DNA of 64,000 nucleotides from UBA3824 sp017541145 (GCA_947168365.1 CAMVLO010000004.1:41661-105660); one strand, 5' to 3'. Positions 18,436 to 28,601 are shown, counted from the stretch's first letter. The notes: generated by a model not told the origin, from the sequence alone. A program made the numbers and translations.

Positions 18436-20463
18436 ATGAAACATTTGAAATTAACATTAATGTTAATGTTTTTGTCAGTCGGCGAAATTTTCGCTCAAGG
18501 GCTTTCGTCAGGTATCGACAAAAACAGAATGGATTTGTCAATAAATCCGGGAACTGATTTTTATAATTATGCAAACGGTAAATGGATTGAACAAAATCCT
18601 ATTAAACCGGAATTAAGCAGATTGTCACAGTTTGACAAGCTCCATGAAGAAAATCAAAAAAGACAAAAAGAAATCATTCAAGAAGTTGCAAAATCTAATC
18701 CCCGCGAAGGCAGCAACGAACAAAAAATCGCGTATCTTTACAATCAATTTATGGACAGTCTCGCCAGAAACAATGCGGGAAGTGCTCCTGTAAAACCTTA
18801 TCTTACAATGGTAAACGCTGCTATCGACAAACCTGTATTGATGGGTGTTGTAGCAAAACTTCAGAATTTGGGTGTTTCTGAAATTTTCTTTGAAGCAGGT
18901 GCAAGCAGCGATATCAGAAATGCTGAACAAAACCTTGTAGAAATTTATCAAGGCGGTCTTTCGCTCCCAAGCAGAAGTTACTACATCGACAAAGATTCTG
19001 CGACTCTTTCTGTAATGGAAGGTTACACAAAATATATTCAGAAACTTTTTGAACTTGCCGGCAACTCTACCAACGATGCCAAGAAAAAAACTGATGCCGT
19101 ACTCGCAATTGAAAACAAAATTGCGGCTGTAAACCACAGCGAAGTGCAGCTCCGTGATGTTTCTGACAATTATCATAAAATGAGTTACGATCAATTCAAA
19201 AAAGATTTCAGCGGAATAGATTGGGACAATTATTTCAAAACATCAGGTTATCCTAAATTCAACGAAATTTCTGTAGGTCAGATTGATGCGCTTCACAATA
19301 TCGAAAAACTTTTGAAAGAAGAAAGCCTCGAAACCTTGAAAGCTTATATCGAATTCAAAGTTTTGGCAACAGCTCAACCTTATCTCGACGACAATTTTGA
19401 ACTTGCAGGTTACGAATTTATGAAAGTACTCTACGGTGTTGAAAAACAAAATCCAAGATGGAAAAAAGCTATCAACTTGGTTAACAACACAATGGGCATG
19501 GCAATTGGTAAACTTTATGTTGAAAAATATTTCTCAGCAAATTCCAAAGACGCTGTTATAAAAATGGTAAAAAACCTTCAAGCAGCATTGGCAGAAGAAG
19601 TTGAAAATTCTACATGGATGAGCGAAGCTACTAAAGCTCAAGCACTTGACAAGCTCAAGAATTTCTACATCAAAATCGGCTATCCTGACAAATGGATGGA
19701 TTATTATTCAATGAAATTGAATCCGAAAAATTCGTTGCTTGACAATATTTTTACAGCGTGGAAATTCCAAATTGATTACATGATTCAAACCCGTGTAAAC
19801 AAGCCGGTTGACAAAACAGAATGGTTGATGACTCCACAAACTGTAAATGCATATTACAATCCAACCACCAACGAAATCAATTTTCCGGCAGGTATTCTTC
19901 AAGCTCCATTCTACGACCCAAGTGCCGACGAGGCAGCTAATTACGGCGGTATCGGTTGTGTAATCGGTCACGAAATGACTCACGGTTTTGATGACCAAGG
20001 TTGTCAGTTTGACAAACACGGTAATCAGAAAAACTGGTGGACAGAAAATGATAAAAAGGAATTTGACAAACGAGCAAAAGTTTTGAAAGAATATTTTGAC
20101 AAATTGGAAGTTTTGCCGGGCGCATTTGTAAACGGCTCACTCACTTTGGGCGAAAATATTGCAGACAACGGAGGTATCAAAATGTCATATCTCGCACTCA
20201 AAAATGTAATGAAAACCAAAGATTTAGGAGTAAAAGACGGTTTCACACCGGAACAAAGATTCTTCCTTTCATACGCATTTATTTGGGCAGGCAGCACACG
20301 TGAAAAAACAGCAAGAGTAAGACTTCAAACAGATCCTCACTCTCCTATGCAAATGCGTGTAAACGGTCAACTTCCGCACCTTCAACCTTGGTACGACGCT
20401 TTTAAAATTGATAAAAAATCACCGATGTACATCAAACCTAAAAAACGTGTAAACATCTGGTAA
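18436..20463 (+). CDS. M13 family (neprilysin/PepO-like) zinc metallopeptidase
   Basis: The start is ATG 18436, giving a signal peptide MKHLKLTLMLMFLSVGEIFAQ; the longer frame from a TTG at 18397 would spoil it. The 675-residue enzyme has the M13 N-terminal helical domain (PGTDFYNYANGKWIEQNPI) and the C-terminal catalytic domain: VIGHEMTHGFDD near residue 510 (HExxH zinc site) and GENIADNGGIKMSY (third zinc ligand Glu and catalytic Asp). The end, RVNGQLPHLQPWYDAF, is also typical. It is a periplasmic oligopeptidase that cuts small peptides at the amino side of hydrophobic residues. No metal ligand is missing. Confidence 0.93.
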   Translation: MKHLKLTLMLMFLSVGEIFAQGLSSGIDKNRMDLSINPGTDFYNYANGKWIEQNPIKPELSRLSQFDKLHEENQKRQKEIIQEVAKSNPREGSNEQKIAYLYNQFMDSLARNNAGSAPVKPYLTMVNAAIDKPVLMGVVAKLQNLGVSEIFFEAGASSDIRNAEQNLVEIYQGGLSLPSRSYYIDKDSATLSVMEGYTKYIQKLFELAGNSTNDAKKKTDAVLAIENKIAAVNHSEVQLRDVSDNYHKMSYDQFKKDFSGIDWDNYFKTSGYPKFNEISVGQIDALHNIEKLLKEESLETLKAYIEFKVLATAQPYLDDNFELAGYEFMKVLYGVEKQNPRWKKAINLVNNTMGMAIGKLYVEKYFSANSKDAVIKMVKNLQAALAEEVENSTWMSEATKAQALDKLKNFYIKIGYPDKWMDYYSMKLNPKNSLLDNIFTAWKFQIDYMIQTRVNKPVDKTEWLMTPQTVNAYYNPTTNEINFPAGILQAPFYDPSADEAANYGGIGCVIGHEMTHGFDDQGCQFDKHGNQKNWWTENDKKEFDKRAKVLKEYFDKLEVLPGAFVNGSLTLGENIADNGGIKMSYLALKNVMKTKDLGVKDGFTPEQRFFLSYAFIWAGSTREKTARVRLQTDPHSPMQMRVNGQLPHLQPWYDAFKIDKKSPMYIKPKKRVNIW

Positions 20464-20489
20464 TTTTTTCACTTTTATTATAACAATTG

Positions 20490-20524
20490 ATACCACCGGA
20501 ATTCAACAAAAATTTCGGTGGTAT
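20490..20524. terminator. Bidirectional terminator
   Basis: Arms ATACCACCGGAATT (20490-20503) and AATTTCGGTGGTAT (20511-20524) pair with one mismatch and are followed by a run of T. It lies between the convergent M13 peptidase and Sel1 genes. Confidence 0.85.
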
Positions 20525-20540
20525 TTTTTTTATAATCCGA

Positions 20541-21197
20541 TTAAAAATCAATTCCACAAAGTTTTAACATCATGCTATCATCAGCATTGCCATTTTTTGC
20601 AGATTCGATAGTAGATGATTTATAATAATCACCTTGGCAACTACTGTTAATTGCAAGCATAAAATAATGTTTAGCCATTTCATCATCCTTTGGTACACCC
20701 TCGCCCTTCAAATAACAAAACGCCAAATTATTTTGAGCCGAAGCGGCACAAGGCAAATCTGTATCAACCAATTGTTTTAAATATTCTACAGATTTTTCAT
20801 AATTTTTTTCAACACCAATTCCCATATAATAATAATTGGCAAGTTCTGAAATTGCAAACGGAACACAACCAATATCAGCAGCTTCTTTCATCCAAAAAAA
20901 CGCTTCATCAGGATTAGGATCACAGCCTTCACCATCTTTGTAACAAGACGCTAACATCCACTGACACATACCGTCACCACGAACCGCACCTTGCAAAAAA
21001 GCGTCAAAAGCCTTTTTTTCGTCAACTTCGCACTCCCAACCGTATTTCAAAAATCTTCCATATTCAAAATAGGCTTCAGGTACACAATCTTCCACCAACC
21101 CTTCGTAAAGACTGAATGCTACACGATAATTTTCTTTATTAAACTCATTTTCAGCCATTTTGAGCGTACTTTCTTTTACTTTACTTGTCATTGTCAT
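20541..21197 (-). CDS. Sel1-like repeat protein
   Basis: The 218-residue cytoplasmic protein is built from Sel1-type helical repeats of about 36 residues: AYFEYGRFLKYG, CQWMLASCYKDGEG, AISELANYYYMGIG, AQNNLAFCYLKGEG. Such repeats form a curved scaffold for protein-protein contact. It has no signal peptide, unlike many Sel1 proteins. It stands between core genes and the ATPase group beginning at 21393, with which it is divergent. A specific partner cannot be read from the sequence. Confidence 0.8.
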   Translation of the reverse strand: MTMTSKVKESTLKMAENEFNKENYRVAFSLYEGLVEDCVPEAYFEYGRFLKYGWECEVDEKKAFDAFLQGAVRGDGMCQWMLASCYKDGEGCDPNPDEAFFWMKEAADIGCVPFAISELANYYYMGIGVEKNYEKSVEYLKQLVDTDLPCAASAQNNLAFCYLKGEGVPKDDEMAKHYFMLAINSSCQGDYYKSSTIESAKNGNADDSMMLKLCGIDF

Positions 21198-21392
21198 AAT
21201 TGTAGTTCATTATATTAATCGATTAAAAATCAGTAATTTCTGCATTAGTTATTAGCAGATAACATTTTTACAAATATAAACAAATGACTAAAAATCCAAT
21301 ATTAAATTCAATAAAAAATTAAAAAAAATCAGTAAAAAAAATTATTGTAATCAAAATATTATTTACCTTTAGCCCAAAAAGCAACAACAATT

Positions 21393-22229
21393 ATGAGTGA
21401 ATCTATTAATATCATCACCAAAAAGAAAATTACACCGGACAATTATTTCGATGAATTAATGAAATTAGGCGAAAAAATTTGCGTAATTTCAGATGAATTT
21501 CCATGTCTAAAGCTCGGCAATTTTTCAACTTCATTGCGAGGAATAGAAATTTCGGAAATAGAAAAAGGTTATGAAATCAGAGTTTGTACATTTGCATCCA
21601 TAGCTGATTATCAATTGTTTAGGAAATCAATCGATATCATAAAAAAAATCACTGGAGGCAAAGTAGAATACGAAGGAGAAATCATTAACCGCTTTGATTC
21701 TTACAAACAATTCGATGACAAATGGCTTTATTCGCAGCTGGAAATGGCTATTGATATAAGTACGATGTTAGCTAAACAATCAGACAAACCAATTGTATAT
21801 TTTGGAATGTTCGCTCCATTTTGTTTTGGTAAAAAGATGATGAAAAAGTTTGGGATTGAAAATAATAAGCCAAATGAAACTGACATTTTCAAAATCAGAA
21901 AATATTTTCGTGATATGCAATGGTTTTTGGAAGATAAAACAAGTACCAAAAGCAATCTCGTAATTCAAGACGATGATGGAAAACAAAAAAGTATTTCGTT
22001 GATAGCGATTAAAAATAATAAAGTATCTGATTTTGACTTTATTTCATACGCAGAGATGATTCTGTTTCATGATTTGGACAATCAAAAATTTGCAATAATG
22101 CCGTTTGAAGAATCAATTAACAAAATTCCGAAAGAGAAATATTCTCTTTTGGATGAATGTCAAATGCTCTTGAAAGAACCGTTAACAACAGATGAAATAA
22201 GGAAAATAATCGCAGAATCACAAAAATAA
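21393..22229 (+). CDS. Protein of unknown function upstream of an AAA ATPase
   Basis: The 278-residue soluble protein has alternating helices and strands and no signal peptide. Landmarks are SLRGIEISEIEKGYEIRVCT near residue 48 and LFHDLDNQKFAIMPFEE near 225. It ends 80 bases before the ATG of the AAA ATPase, same strand. The size and layout recall DUF4299-type proteins, but I am not sure and do not assign it. The position suggests it may belong with the ATPase and the small protein after it, or be an independent gene. Confidence 0.55.
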   Translation: MSESINIITKKKITPDNYFDELMKLGEKICVISDEFPCLKLGNFSTSLRGIEISEIEKGYEIRVCTFASIADYQLFRKSIDIIKKITGGKVEYEGEIINRFDSYKQFDDKWLYSQLEMAIDISTMLAKQSDKPIVYFGMFAPFCFGKKMMKKFGIENNKPNETDIFKIRKYFRDMQWFLEDKTSTKSNLVIQDDDGKQKSISLIAIKNNKVSDFDFISYAEMILFHDLDNQKFAIMPFEESINKIPKEKYSLLDECQMLLKEPLTTDEIRKIIAESQK

Positions 22230-22309
22230 CTTTTGAATTTTGCAAAATTTGTAAAAAAAATATAATTTTGCATAAACTTCACGATGTTTCAACAGTTAAA
22301 AGGAAAAAA

Positions 22310-23428
22310 ATGTCAGATATTTTTTCAGTATCTAATCTCGGACCAATATTAAATGCAGAAGTCGAATTTGGTGATTTAACGATTTTGACCGGTCCTCAGG
22401 CAACGGGAAAAACACTATTTTTGGAATCGTTCGCATTATTTTGCAATAGTAAATATATTGCGTACGATTTTCTGGAATCCAACGGCATTAGTAGTGATAC
22501 TAAGACTTTTTTGGATTATTACTATGGAGAAAATATGCACAATATTATACAAACAAATACAGTTTTCAATTTTCTCAATAGGATATATTCTCCAAATAAC
22601 TTATCAACAGAAATAAGTGAAAACATCAAAATGTGGATGCAACAAAAATATCCGTTAAACTTTGATGTTGTACTTCCAAATGCCTATTATATTCCGGCAC
22701 AAAGAAGTTTAGCAATTTCGGAAGGTAGAATAAAAACGTCTGACGATTTTATAAATTCACCATATTCTCTTGTAAAATTTTGCAAATTTTTGCAAGATTA
22801 TGTCAAAAAAAATCAAACAGAATTATTAAAAGATAAAATAAAAGATTTTGAGTTTTTTAAAGCTTCCAAAATAAACATGAAAAGAAATGCCGGAAGCCCG
22901 AGATTAGAAATGACTGTTGACAATCAGACAGTTCCATACATGGCATGGAGTACAGGTCAGCGTGAATTAGCTCCACTTTTGATGTCTATAGAATACTTTG
23001 AAAAATATACACCTAAGTCCTACATCATCATCGAAGAACCGGAACTTGGTCTGCATCCACGTGCAATTATAGAATTTATGTTGACAGTTTTGCAAATAAT
23101 GCAGACAGGAACAAAAGTAATTATTTCTACGCATTCAAGTACACCGTTGGATTTTGTATGGACAATCAAACACTTGAAAGAAAATGGTGCAAAAACTTCT
23201 GAATTATCAAAGATGTTTGATTTCAAAATCAAAGACAAATCCGTTTTTGATAACATCTTTGAAAAAACATTCAAAACATATTATTTTGCGCCTGACAAAA
23301 AAACAAAAAAAGTTACAACCAAAGATATTTCTTCTCTCGACGTTTATTCAGAAGACGAAGAAATTGCATCTTGGGGCGGAATGTCGCTATCTGCTGACAG
23401 AGCCGGAAGTATTGTTTCCAAATTTTAA
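22310..23428 (+). CDS. AAA family ATPase (OLD/RecF-like)
   Basis: The start is ATG 22310, preceded by AGGAAAAAA as a ribosome binding site; a TTG 42 bases upstream is less likely. The 372-residue ATPase has Walker A GPQATGKT near residue 34, an ABC-type signature WSTGQRELAPLL near 222, Walker B YIIIEEPELGLHP near 245 and a switch His in ISTHSSTPLDF near 280. This is the compact SMC-like AAA fold used by OLD-family and anti-phage ATPases. There is no TOPRIM or HNH domain on the same chain. A short gene follows after 11 bases and is the natural candidate for the effector. Both together resemble two-gene defence modules, which is an inference from layout. Confidence 0.75.
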   Translation: MSDIFSVSNLGPILNAEVEFGDLTILTGPQATGKTLFLESFALFCNSKYIAYDFLESNGISSDTKTFLDYYYGENMHNIIQTNTVFNFLNRIYSPNNLSTEISENIKMWMQQKYPLNFDVVLPNAYYIPAQRSLAISEGRIKTSDDFINSPYSLVKFCKFLQDYVKKNQTELLKDKIKDFEFFKASKINMKRNAGSPRLEMTVDNQTVPYMAWSTGQRELAPLLMSIEYFEKYTPKSYIIIEEPELGLHPRAIIEFMLTVLQIMQTGTKVIISTHSSTPLDFVWTIKHLKENGAKTSELSKMFDFKIKDKSVFDNIFEKTFKTYYFAPDKKTKKVTTKDISSLDVYSEDEEIASWGGMSLSADRAGSIVSKF

Positions 23429-23439
23429 TTACAATAATC

Positions 23440-23901
23440 ATGACATTCAAAGAAGCCTCAAACAAAGATTTTCCAAAAGATTACAAAATAGGTCTTCAAG
23501 CCGTAAAGGGAAATGACAGAAATAAATTTGATTTTATAAAAAATACCCGCAACATCAATGGTAGTATTGACATCGATAAAAGTTTCAAACATGAAATGCA
23601 ATACGACAACCGTTGGGATTATGTTATCGGGTATAATGAATTAGCGTATTTCTTTGAAGTTCACCCGATGACAGTAGGAGAAATTACAGACAAAATGATT
23701 AACAAAGTAAAATGGTTGGAAAATATTTTATCTAAAAAAGCGCAAAACATCAACAGTTTAAAGCAATATCCACTATTTTGGATATCAACAAATGCCGGCG
23801 ATCAACTAAAAATAACTCCGAAATCAAAATATTGGAAAATGTTAACAAAAATGCGAATTGAATGGCGCAAAACAGAAATAAACAAACAATTCATAAAATA
23901 A
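23440..23901 (+). CDS. Small protein partnered with the AAA ATPase, possible nuclease-like fold
   Basis: The 153-residue protein is cotranscribed with the ATPase (11-base gap). I do not recognise its family. A conserved-looking core reads WDYVIGYNELAYFFEVHP near residues 65-82, in which an Asp is followed 13 residues later by Glu-x-His; this spacing resembles a PD-(D/E)XK core with His in place of Lys. A helix (MTVGEITDKMINKVKWLENIL) and a strand (YPLFWIST) follow. It could be a nuclease or an unrelated effector. Its function is unknown and the active-site reading is tentative. Confidence 0.5.
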   Translation: MTFKEASNKDFPKDYKIGLQAVKGNDRNKFDFIKNTRNINGSIDIDKSFKHEMQYDNRWDYVIGYNELAYFFEVHPMTVGEITDKMINKVKWLENILSKKAQNINSLKQYPLFWISTNAGDQLKITPKSKYWKMLTKMRIEWRKTEINKQFIK

Positions 23902-23925
23902 TCATTTCATTTTTTTTAACTTCTT

Positions 23926-24528
23926 CTATTTTTCTTTCAAAAACTCTTCAATTAATTCCGGTTTGTAAACTTTTTCGCGAGTGGAATTTCTGACTTTTGA
24001 CCATAAAAATGCTGCGGTTTTCAATTTGTTAGGGAACCTATTGCTCTGAGAATCAGCACAAAAATCTTTCAAAAACTTGTTCCACTGACACGCCGATTTG
24101 TCATAACGGGCATATACTTTTTTGCCGTTCCAAATGTCCAACAAATCTCCTAAGGTAAATTCCGTATCGTTGTCAGTTTTTACTTTTTTAACTGTTGCTA
24201 CCATGTCTACGGTAAACTTAAAATTCTGAATACCTGTTGTTTGTGAAAAAAATTCTCGAAATTTTGGTCCGAAACTAAATCCGCATTCCAAAAGTTTAGT
24301 ATCGGGCGTAAGTTCCGTTACTACACTTTTGGATTTGTGCAACGGCTTGGTTTCCAATATTTTGTTACCGGAAAAATATTCCTCAATATTATGACAAAGC
24401 TCGGTTTTCATGCCGCGCGAGGATATGCCTAACTGTTTGCAAATCAATATCAATTCTTCTCTGTACCAATAATATTTTGAAAATTCTTGATATGATGTAA
24501 TTTTACTAAATTCCGGACGATGTTCCAT
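23926..24528 (-). CDS. SAP domain and DUF6434 protein
   Basis: The 200-residue protein has an N-terminal SAP-like helix-extended-helix (LILICKQLGISSRGMKTELC near residue 27), a motif that binds DNA. The C-terminal part (TEFTLGDLLDIWNGKKVYAR and onward to residue 195) matches the DUF6434 type seen with SAP domains in Firmicutes and Bacteroidota. It is convergent with the ATPase pair, 24 bases away. A DNA-related role is likely, the exact task unknown. Confidence 0.7.
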   Translation of the reverse strand: MEHRPEFSKITSYQEFSKYYWYREELILICKQLGISSRGMKTELCHNIEEYFSGNKILETKPLHKSKSVVTELTPDTKLLECGFSFGPKFREFFSQTTGIQNFKFTVDMVATVKKVKTDNDTEFTLGDLLDIWNGKKVYARYDKSACQWNKFLKDFCADSQSNRFPNKLKTAAFLWSKVRNSTREKVYKPELIEEFLKEK

Positions 24529-24608
24529 TTTAATTTATAAGTAAAAAAATTACAACGAAAATACTGAAAATCAGAAACTTTTAGCATTTCCCGTTGCAAA
24601 AAAATAAT

Positions 24609-25892
24609 TTATTTTTGCGTTTTTACAGTTTCAATCTTTTTGTTGTAAAAACTCTTGAAATCCAACCACTTGTAATAAGGGAAATTAGTTGTTTGAACAG
24701 GAAGTTTTGCCTCCGCACCGTTGAGCAGACATTTCACCAAAATATCATTAGGATTTTTCTTGTTACGATAAAAAATCAACTGAATATTGCACGCCTTACA
24801 AGTCTGCCAATTTTGATAACAATTCTTTACTTCAAACGGGTCTTCGGGATCGATGTCGGCGCCGTTGATCCCCATAAAAATCGTTAAAGGTCCGATATAA
24901 GTATCGTGTCCAAAACGCAAATCGGCTACTCTGTTAATTTTGCCGTCAATTACCGCATCTGCCTTATTCATAATATCTTGCAGTATCGGAATTGTTTCGT
25001 ATTGAGGACCGAAAACCCACGCGTAAGAGCCGAGGTTAGAGCGTTCCCACATCTTAACAATTTCGTCGTCGATGATGATATTTCCCATCATTCCTTCGTG
25101 CAATATATTTGGCAAAGAGGTATACAAATTTATCAAATTGCTGCCAATATGATGAAGATTGCCGGGAAGTCCGTCGGTAGAGGTAAAAACCCGAGATAAG
25201 ATTTTTTCCCGCACCGAATTGTTTTCCGGTATCTTGTCCCAATTCTTCTCAAACCGTGGCTTAACTCTTGGGAATGAATGTTTTACCGGATTTTGACGAT
25301 CGGAAGGAACAACGCCATCAAGAGTAAAACGCGACGACTGTTCACGAATTTCAAGTTTTGGGTTGCATTGTACAAGTTCCTGACAAAATGCGGACATACT
25401 TAAAACGCAACGTCCTACAAGCGAGGAAATTGCATAAATATCTCCACCTTTTTTGAAAACTTCGGGAAAGTTGTTGTACATCTGTCTTGCAATTTTTTGA
25501 TGTTGTTCCCAGCCAAGTTGCGTGAGTTCGCTTACACCGGTTGAAAGTTCATCTTTTGCCGCCATAAAATTTTTGTAAAACTTTTCACCTTCTTCGGTTA
25601 ACTGATGATTGTTGTGAGCCGTAGTAAGCAGTGTATCAAGCTCTTTGTAAAGATTATCAGTCCAATAATAACGCGAACCGTGTCGGGCGTAATGACTGAT
25701 ATAAAACGGCGTATATCCCACAGGAGTTTTGGTAAGCTGATGACTCTCAAAAGGATATGGACAATCATTGCCGTAAGCCTTTTGGGGATTGGCGTTAAGT
25801 TGTTCAAATACAGCATTTTGCTGACAAAAAGAGGTCAAGGCAAAAAATGTAAAAAAAGTAGTAATTGTGATTTTTTTAATTGAAATTTTCAT
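24609..25892 (-). CDS. Histidine-type phosphatase (clade 2, MINPP/phytase-like)
   Basis: The 427-residue protein has a signal peptide (MKISIKKITITTFFTFFALTSFCQQ) and the phosphohistidine motif YARHGSRYYW near residue 70, whose His is phosphorylated during catalysis. The proton donor motif near residue 330 reads RFGHDTYIGPL, the HD form. These features define histidine acid phosphatases, which hydrolyse phosphomonoesters including inositol phosphates in the periplasm. It is a single leftward gene. Actual substrate preference cannot be decided from sequence. Confidence 0.85.
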   Translation of the reverse strand: MKISIKKITITTFFTFFALTSFCQQNAVFEQLNANPQKAYGNDCPYPFESHQLTKTPVGYTPFYISHYARHGSRYYWTDNLYKELDTLLTTAHNNHQLTEEGEKFYKNFMAAKDELSTGVSELTQLGWEQHQKIARQMYNNFPEVFKKGGDIYAISSLVGRCVLSMSAFCQELVQCNPKLEIREQSSRFTLDGVVPSDRQNPVKHSFPRVKPRFEKNWDKIPENNSVREKILSRVFTSTDGLPGNLHHIGSNLINLYTSLPNILHEGMMGNIIIDDEIVKMWERSNLGSYAWVFGPQYETIPILQDIMNKADAVIDGKINRVADLRFGHDTYIGPLTIFMGINGADIDPEDPFEVKNCYQNWQTCKACNIQLIFYRNKKNPNDILVKCLLNGAEAKLPVQTTNFPYYKWLDFKSFYNKKIETVKTQK

Positions 25893-26185
25893 AGGTTTAG
25901 TCTTTTTTTTGATTGAGAAAAATTCAACGGCGAAAGTAAAAAAATTATAGTGATTTTTGAAATATTATTTTCTCAAATCACTGCTCTTTTATTAAATTTT
26001 TTCAAGAATCTCAATTCACTCATAATTAATTAGCCATAAAAGAATTTCCTATTTTTTTGATACTGTAGTGAAAAAATGGAATTATTTTTGAGGTCATGAA
26101 TCTTATAAATTTCTATTTTTGGGGAACAAAAACGGAAAGAAACATCCCAAAATTTTTTTTAACTTTGCACAAAAAAAAGATACTG

Positions 26186-28237
26186 ATGAAATTACTTTTT
26201 ACCATTGTATTGATAACATTTTTATTTTTAACGGGTTCAGCACAAAACAACCAAGAAACAAAGGCAGAGCAATACAACGAAATCGCAGCGAAAACTTCTA
26301 ACAGCGACACGATGTTAAAATATGCATTGCTCGCACTCGACCTTTTTGAAAAGTCAGACACAATGCCACGCGCCATCGCATCGTATTATGTCGGCAAGGC
26401 GTATTATATGCTCGACGAAGCCGAAAAGGCAATGCCGTATTTTTTTCAATCTGCTGATTTGTGCCAACTTGCCGGAATGTATTCCAAAGCAGCTACTTCC
26501 TATATCGCTATCGGCAGCTGTTACGAGGATTTGAATATACAAGACAGTATTTTTTACTATTACAACAAGGCTCTGAAAATTTTTATCGAGGAAAAAGATA
26601 CTGCCCGCATTTCGTATGCTTACCTGATGATCGGACAAATACAATCGAACCTCGAACTCTATTCCAACGCCGAAGAAAATTACCGCAATGCACTGCATTA
26701 CACAACACTTTCTGCCGATACGTTGGATATGGCGTATTGCAAATTTCTTATAGGTCAAGCAATTATGAATATTTCTGACACTTTGTATTACAAGTCAATC
26801 AATGATTTGAAAACATCGGTTACACTTTTTGAATCCATACAAACCGACGATGCTTATTACATCCAAGGCAAATATTTGGCGTATTCGTCGCTCGCAGAGG
26901 CATATATCAATGCTGCCAAAGCAACCGGAAAAAGCTGTTATGCTGACAGTTGCAAAATTTACCTTGACAAAATCGGTAATTACGACCTCGATAACGGTAA
27001 TATCTCAAATCATGTAAATACATGTTATACCAAAGCAGAGTATTTGATATTTTATAAGCTTTATACCGAGGCGCTTACAGTTCTCAACGGTTTGGAAAAT
27101 TACATGACGGACGATTTGCCGAAAAACATATTGAAAAAATTTCACAAAAAATTATACGACGTTTACAAACTTGTAGGTGATTACAAAAAAGCATTGCAAC
27201 ATTTTGAAAAAAGCGAGGAATACAAGTTTGCAACCTTAAACGACAACACGTTGACTTCAATAAAAAAAGCAGAAGTGGAACGTACCAAAATGATAGAAGA
27301 ATTGAAACGCGAAAACGCTGAAAAACTGCATCATGCCGAAAAAGTAAAATTTCAAATCCTCATCACGGCGTTGATAATAGGCTTAGGATTGGGTTTTATT
27401 GTTTTTTGGAACAAACGCAAATCAGCCAAAGCCCTTGCCGAAAAAAATACAATTCTTGCCCGTCAACGAAAAGAAATTCTTGACAGTATTAATTACGCCA
27501 AACGTATTCAGTTTGCCGCAATTTCAACCATCGAAGAAGTTAAAACATTATTTCCGGAAAGTTTTGTGTATTACAGGCCATGCAACATCGTAAGCGGCGA
27601 CTTTTACCGCGTTGCCAAATGCGGGAAATATCACGTTTTGATAACTGCGGATTGTACAGGTCACGGCATTCCCGGCGGTTTTCTTTCGATGCTCGGCATT
27701 TCGGCTCTAAAAGAATATTGCATTACGGAAAACGATGCAGAAAATCCGGGCTCGATTCTCGACCGTATGCGCGATTTTATCAAAACTACTTTAACCAAAG
27801 ATACCAACGGCAAAGAGGTAAACGACGGAATGGATATTACAATCTGTTCTTTTGACTTTTCCGCTATGAAAATGCACTATGCAACGGCAAATCAAACAGC
27901 GTTGTTGATTCGCAACGGTGAAATAAAAAAACTAAAAGGCGACCGCATGCCCGTAGGCAGATATTTGATAGAAAAAGAGCATTTTGATTCTTTCACATTC
28001 GACCTTGAAAAAGGAGATATTGTTTACACATTTTCTGACGGAATTCAAGACCAACCTGGCGGCGATGAAGACGAATTGGGTAAACGTTTTATGTCAAAAA
28101 ATCTTTTTAACCTCTTGAAAGACAACAGCGAAAAAACATTGGACGAACAATGTAAAATTTTAGACACTTGCATCACAAATTGGCGTCGCAACCGATCTCA
28201 AGTAGACGATATGACAATGATTGCAGTAAAAGTCTGA
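26186..28237 (+). CDS. TPR-containing membrane sensor with SpoIIE-type PP2C phosphatase domain
   Basis: ATG 26186 is chosen because it opens a signal sequence (MKLLFTIVLITFLFLTGSAQ) and because the -7 element TAACTTTG at 26160-26167 lies downstream of the alternative ATG 26096. The 683-residue protein has periplasmic tetratricopeptide repeats (about residues 30-370), a coiled segment, one membrane helix near 393 (ILITALIIGLGLGFIVFW) and a cytoplasmic SpoIIE/PP2C domain (about 430-680). The metal-binding Asp residues are present in VSGDFYR, TADCTGHGIPGGF, DGMDITIC, FSDGIQDQ and QVDDMTM. Such proteins dephosphorylate serine or threonine on STAS or SiaC-type regulators. A SiaC-like protein is encoded at 1877, but far away. 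Confidence 0.85.
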   Translation: MKLLFTIVLITFLFLTGSAQNNQETKAEQYNEIAAKTSNSDTMLKYALLALDLFEKSDTMPRAIASYYVGKAYYMLDEAEKAMPYFFQSADLCQLAGMYSKAATSYIAIGSCYEDLNIQDSIFYYYNKALKIFIEEKDTARISYAYLMIGQIQSNLELYSNAEENYRNALHYTTLSADTLDMAYCKFLIGQAIMNISDTLYYKSINDLKTSVTLFESIQTDDAYYIQGKYLAYSSLAEAYINAAKATGKSCYADSCKIYLDKIGNYDLDNGNISNHVNTCYTKAEYLIFYKLYTEALTVLNGLENYMTDDLPKNILKKFHKKLYDVYKLVGDYKKALQHFEKSEEYKFATLNDNTLTSIKKAEVERTKMIEELKRENAEKLHHAEKVKFQILITALIIGLGLGFIVFWNKRKSAKALAEKNTILARQRKEILDSINYAKRIQFAAISTIEEVKTLFPESFVYYRPCNIVSGDFYRVAKCGKYHVLITADCTGHGIPGGFLSMLGISALKEYCITENDAENPGSILDRMRDFIKTTLTKDTNGKEVNDGMDITICSFDFSAMKMHYATANQTALLIRNGEIKKLKGDRMPVGRYLIEKEHFDSFTFDLEKGDIVYTFSDGIQDQPGGDEDELGKRFMSKNLFNLLKDNSEKTLDEQCKILDTCITNWRRNRSQVDDMTMIAVKV

Positions 28238-28466
28238 AAAAAAAATAGTAAAATACAACAATGCGGCAATTATAAAAACTCTTTTCATTTTTGTTGACAT
28301 TTTTTGATAAAACAATTCACCATACATTGTGTGTTCATGGTATAATTATTTAAGATTAATATGGGCAAATGTAATAAAAAATTTTTTAAAATGAAAAGTT
28401 TTTTCGGAAAAATATAACAAAATAATGAAGTATATTTCTTGCATACAAGAGAAAAACAATTTGGCA

Positions 28467-28601
28467 ATGAACAAATATTTAGTACGTAATATAATAGTTG
28501 AGAATCAACAACTTATACAAGGAGTTGAATTAATAGAGCGTCAATTTGTGTACAACAAGCAGGAAAGTCGTATATGCTTTTTCAACGAGCAAAAAGCTTG
28601 A
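28467..28601 (+). CDS. Possible small protein or gene fragment (44 codons)
   Basis: ATG at 28467 to TGA at 28601 encodes a 44-residue peptide (start MNKYLVRNIIVENQQLIQGV, end FFNEQKA). The composition is protein-like, unlike the surrounding AT-rich sequence, but no clear promoter, ribosome binding site or family was seen. It may be a fragment of a lost gene. Confidence 0.2.
   Translation: MNKYLVRNIIVENQQLIQGVELIERQFVYNKQESRICFFNEQKA

Noticed and set aside
26096..26185. Upstream ATG as start of the TPR/PP2C gene
   Set aside because: It lies upstream of the -7 element at 26160-26167 and would bury the signal sequence.
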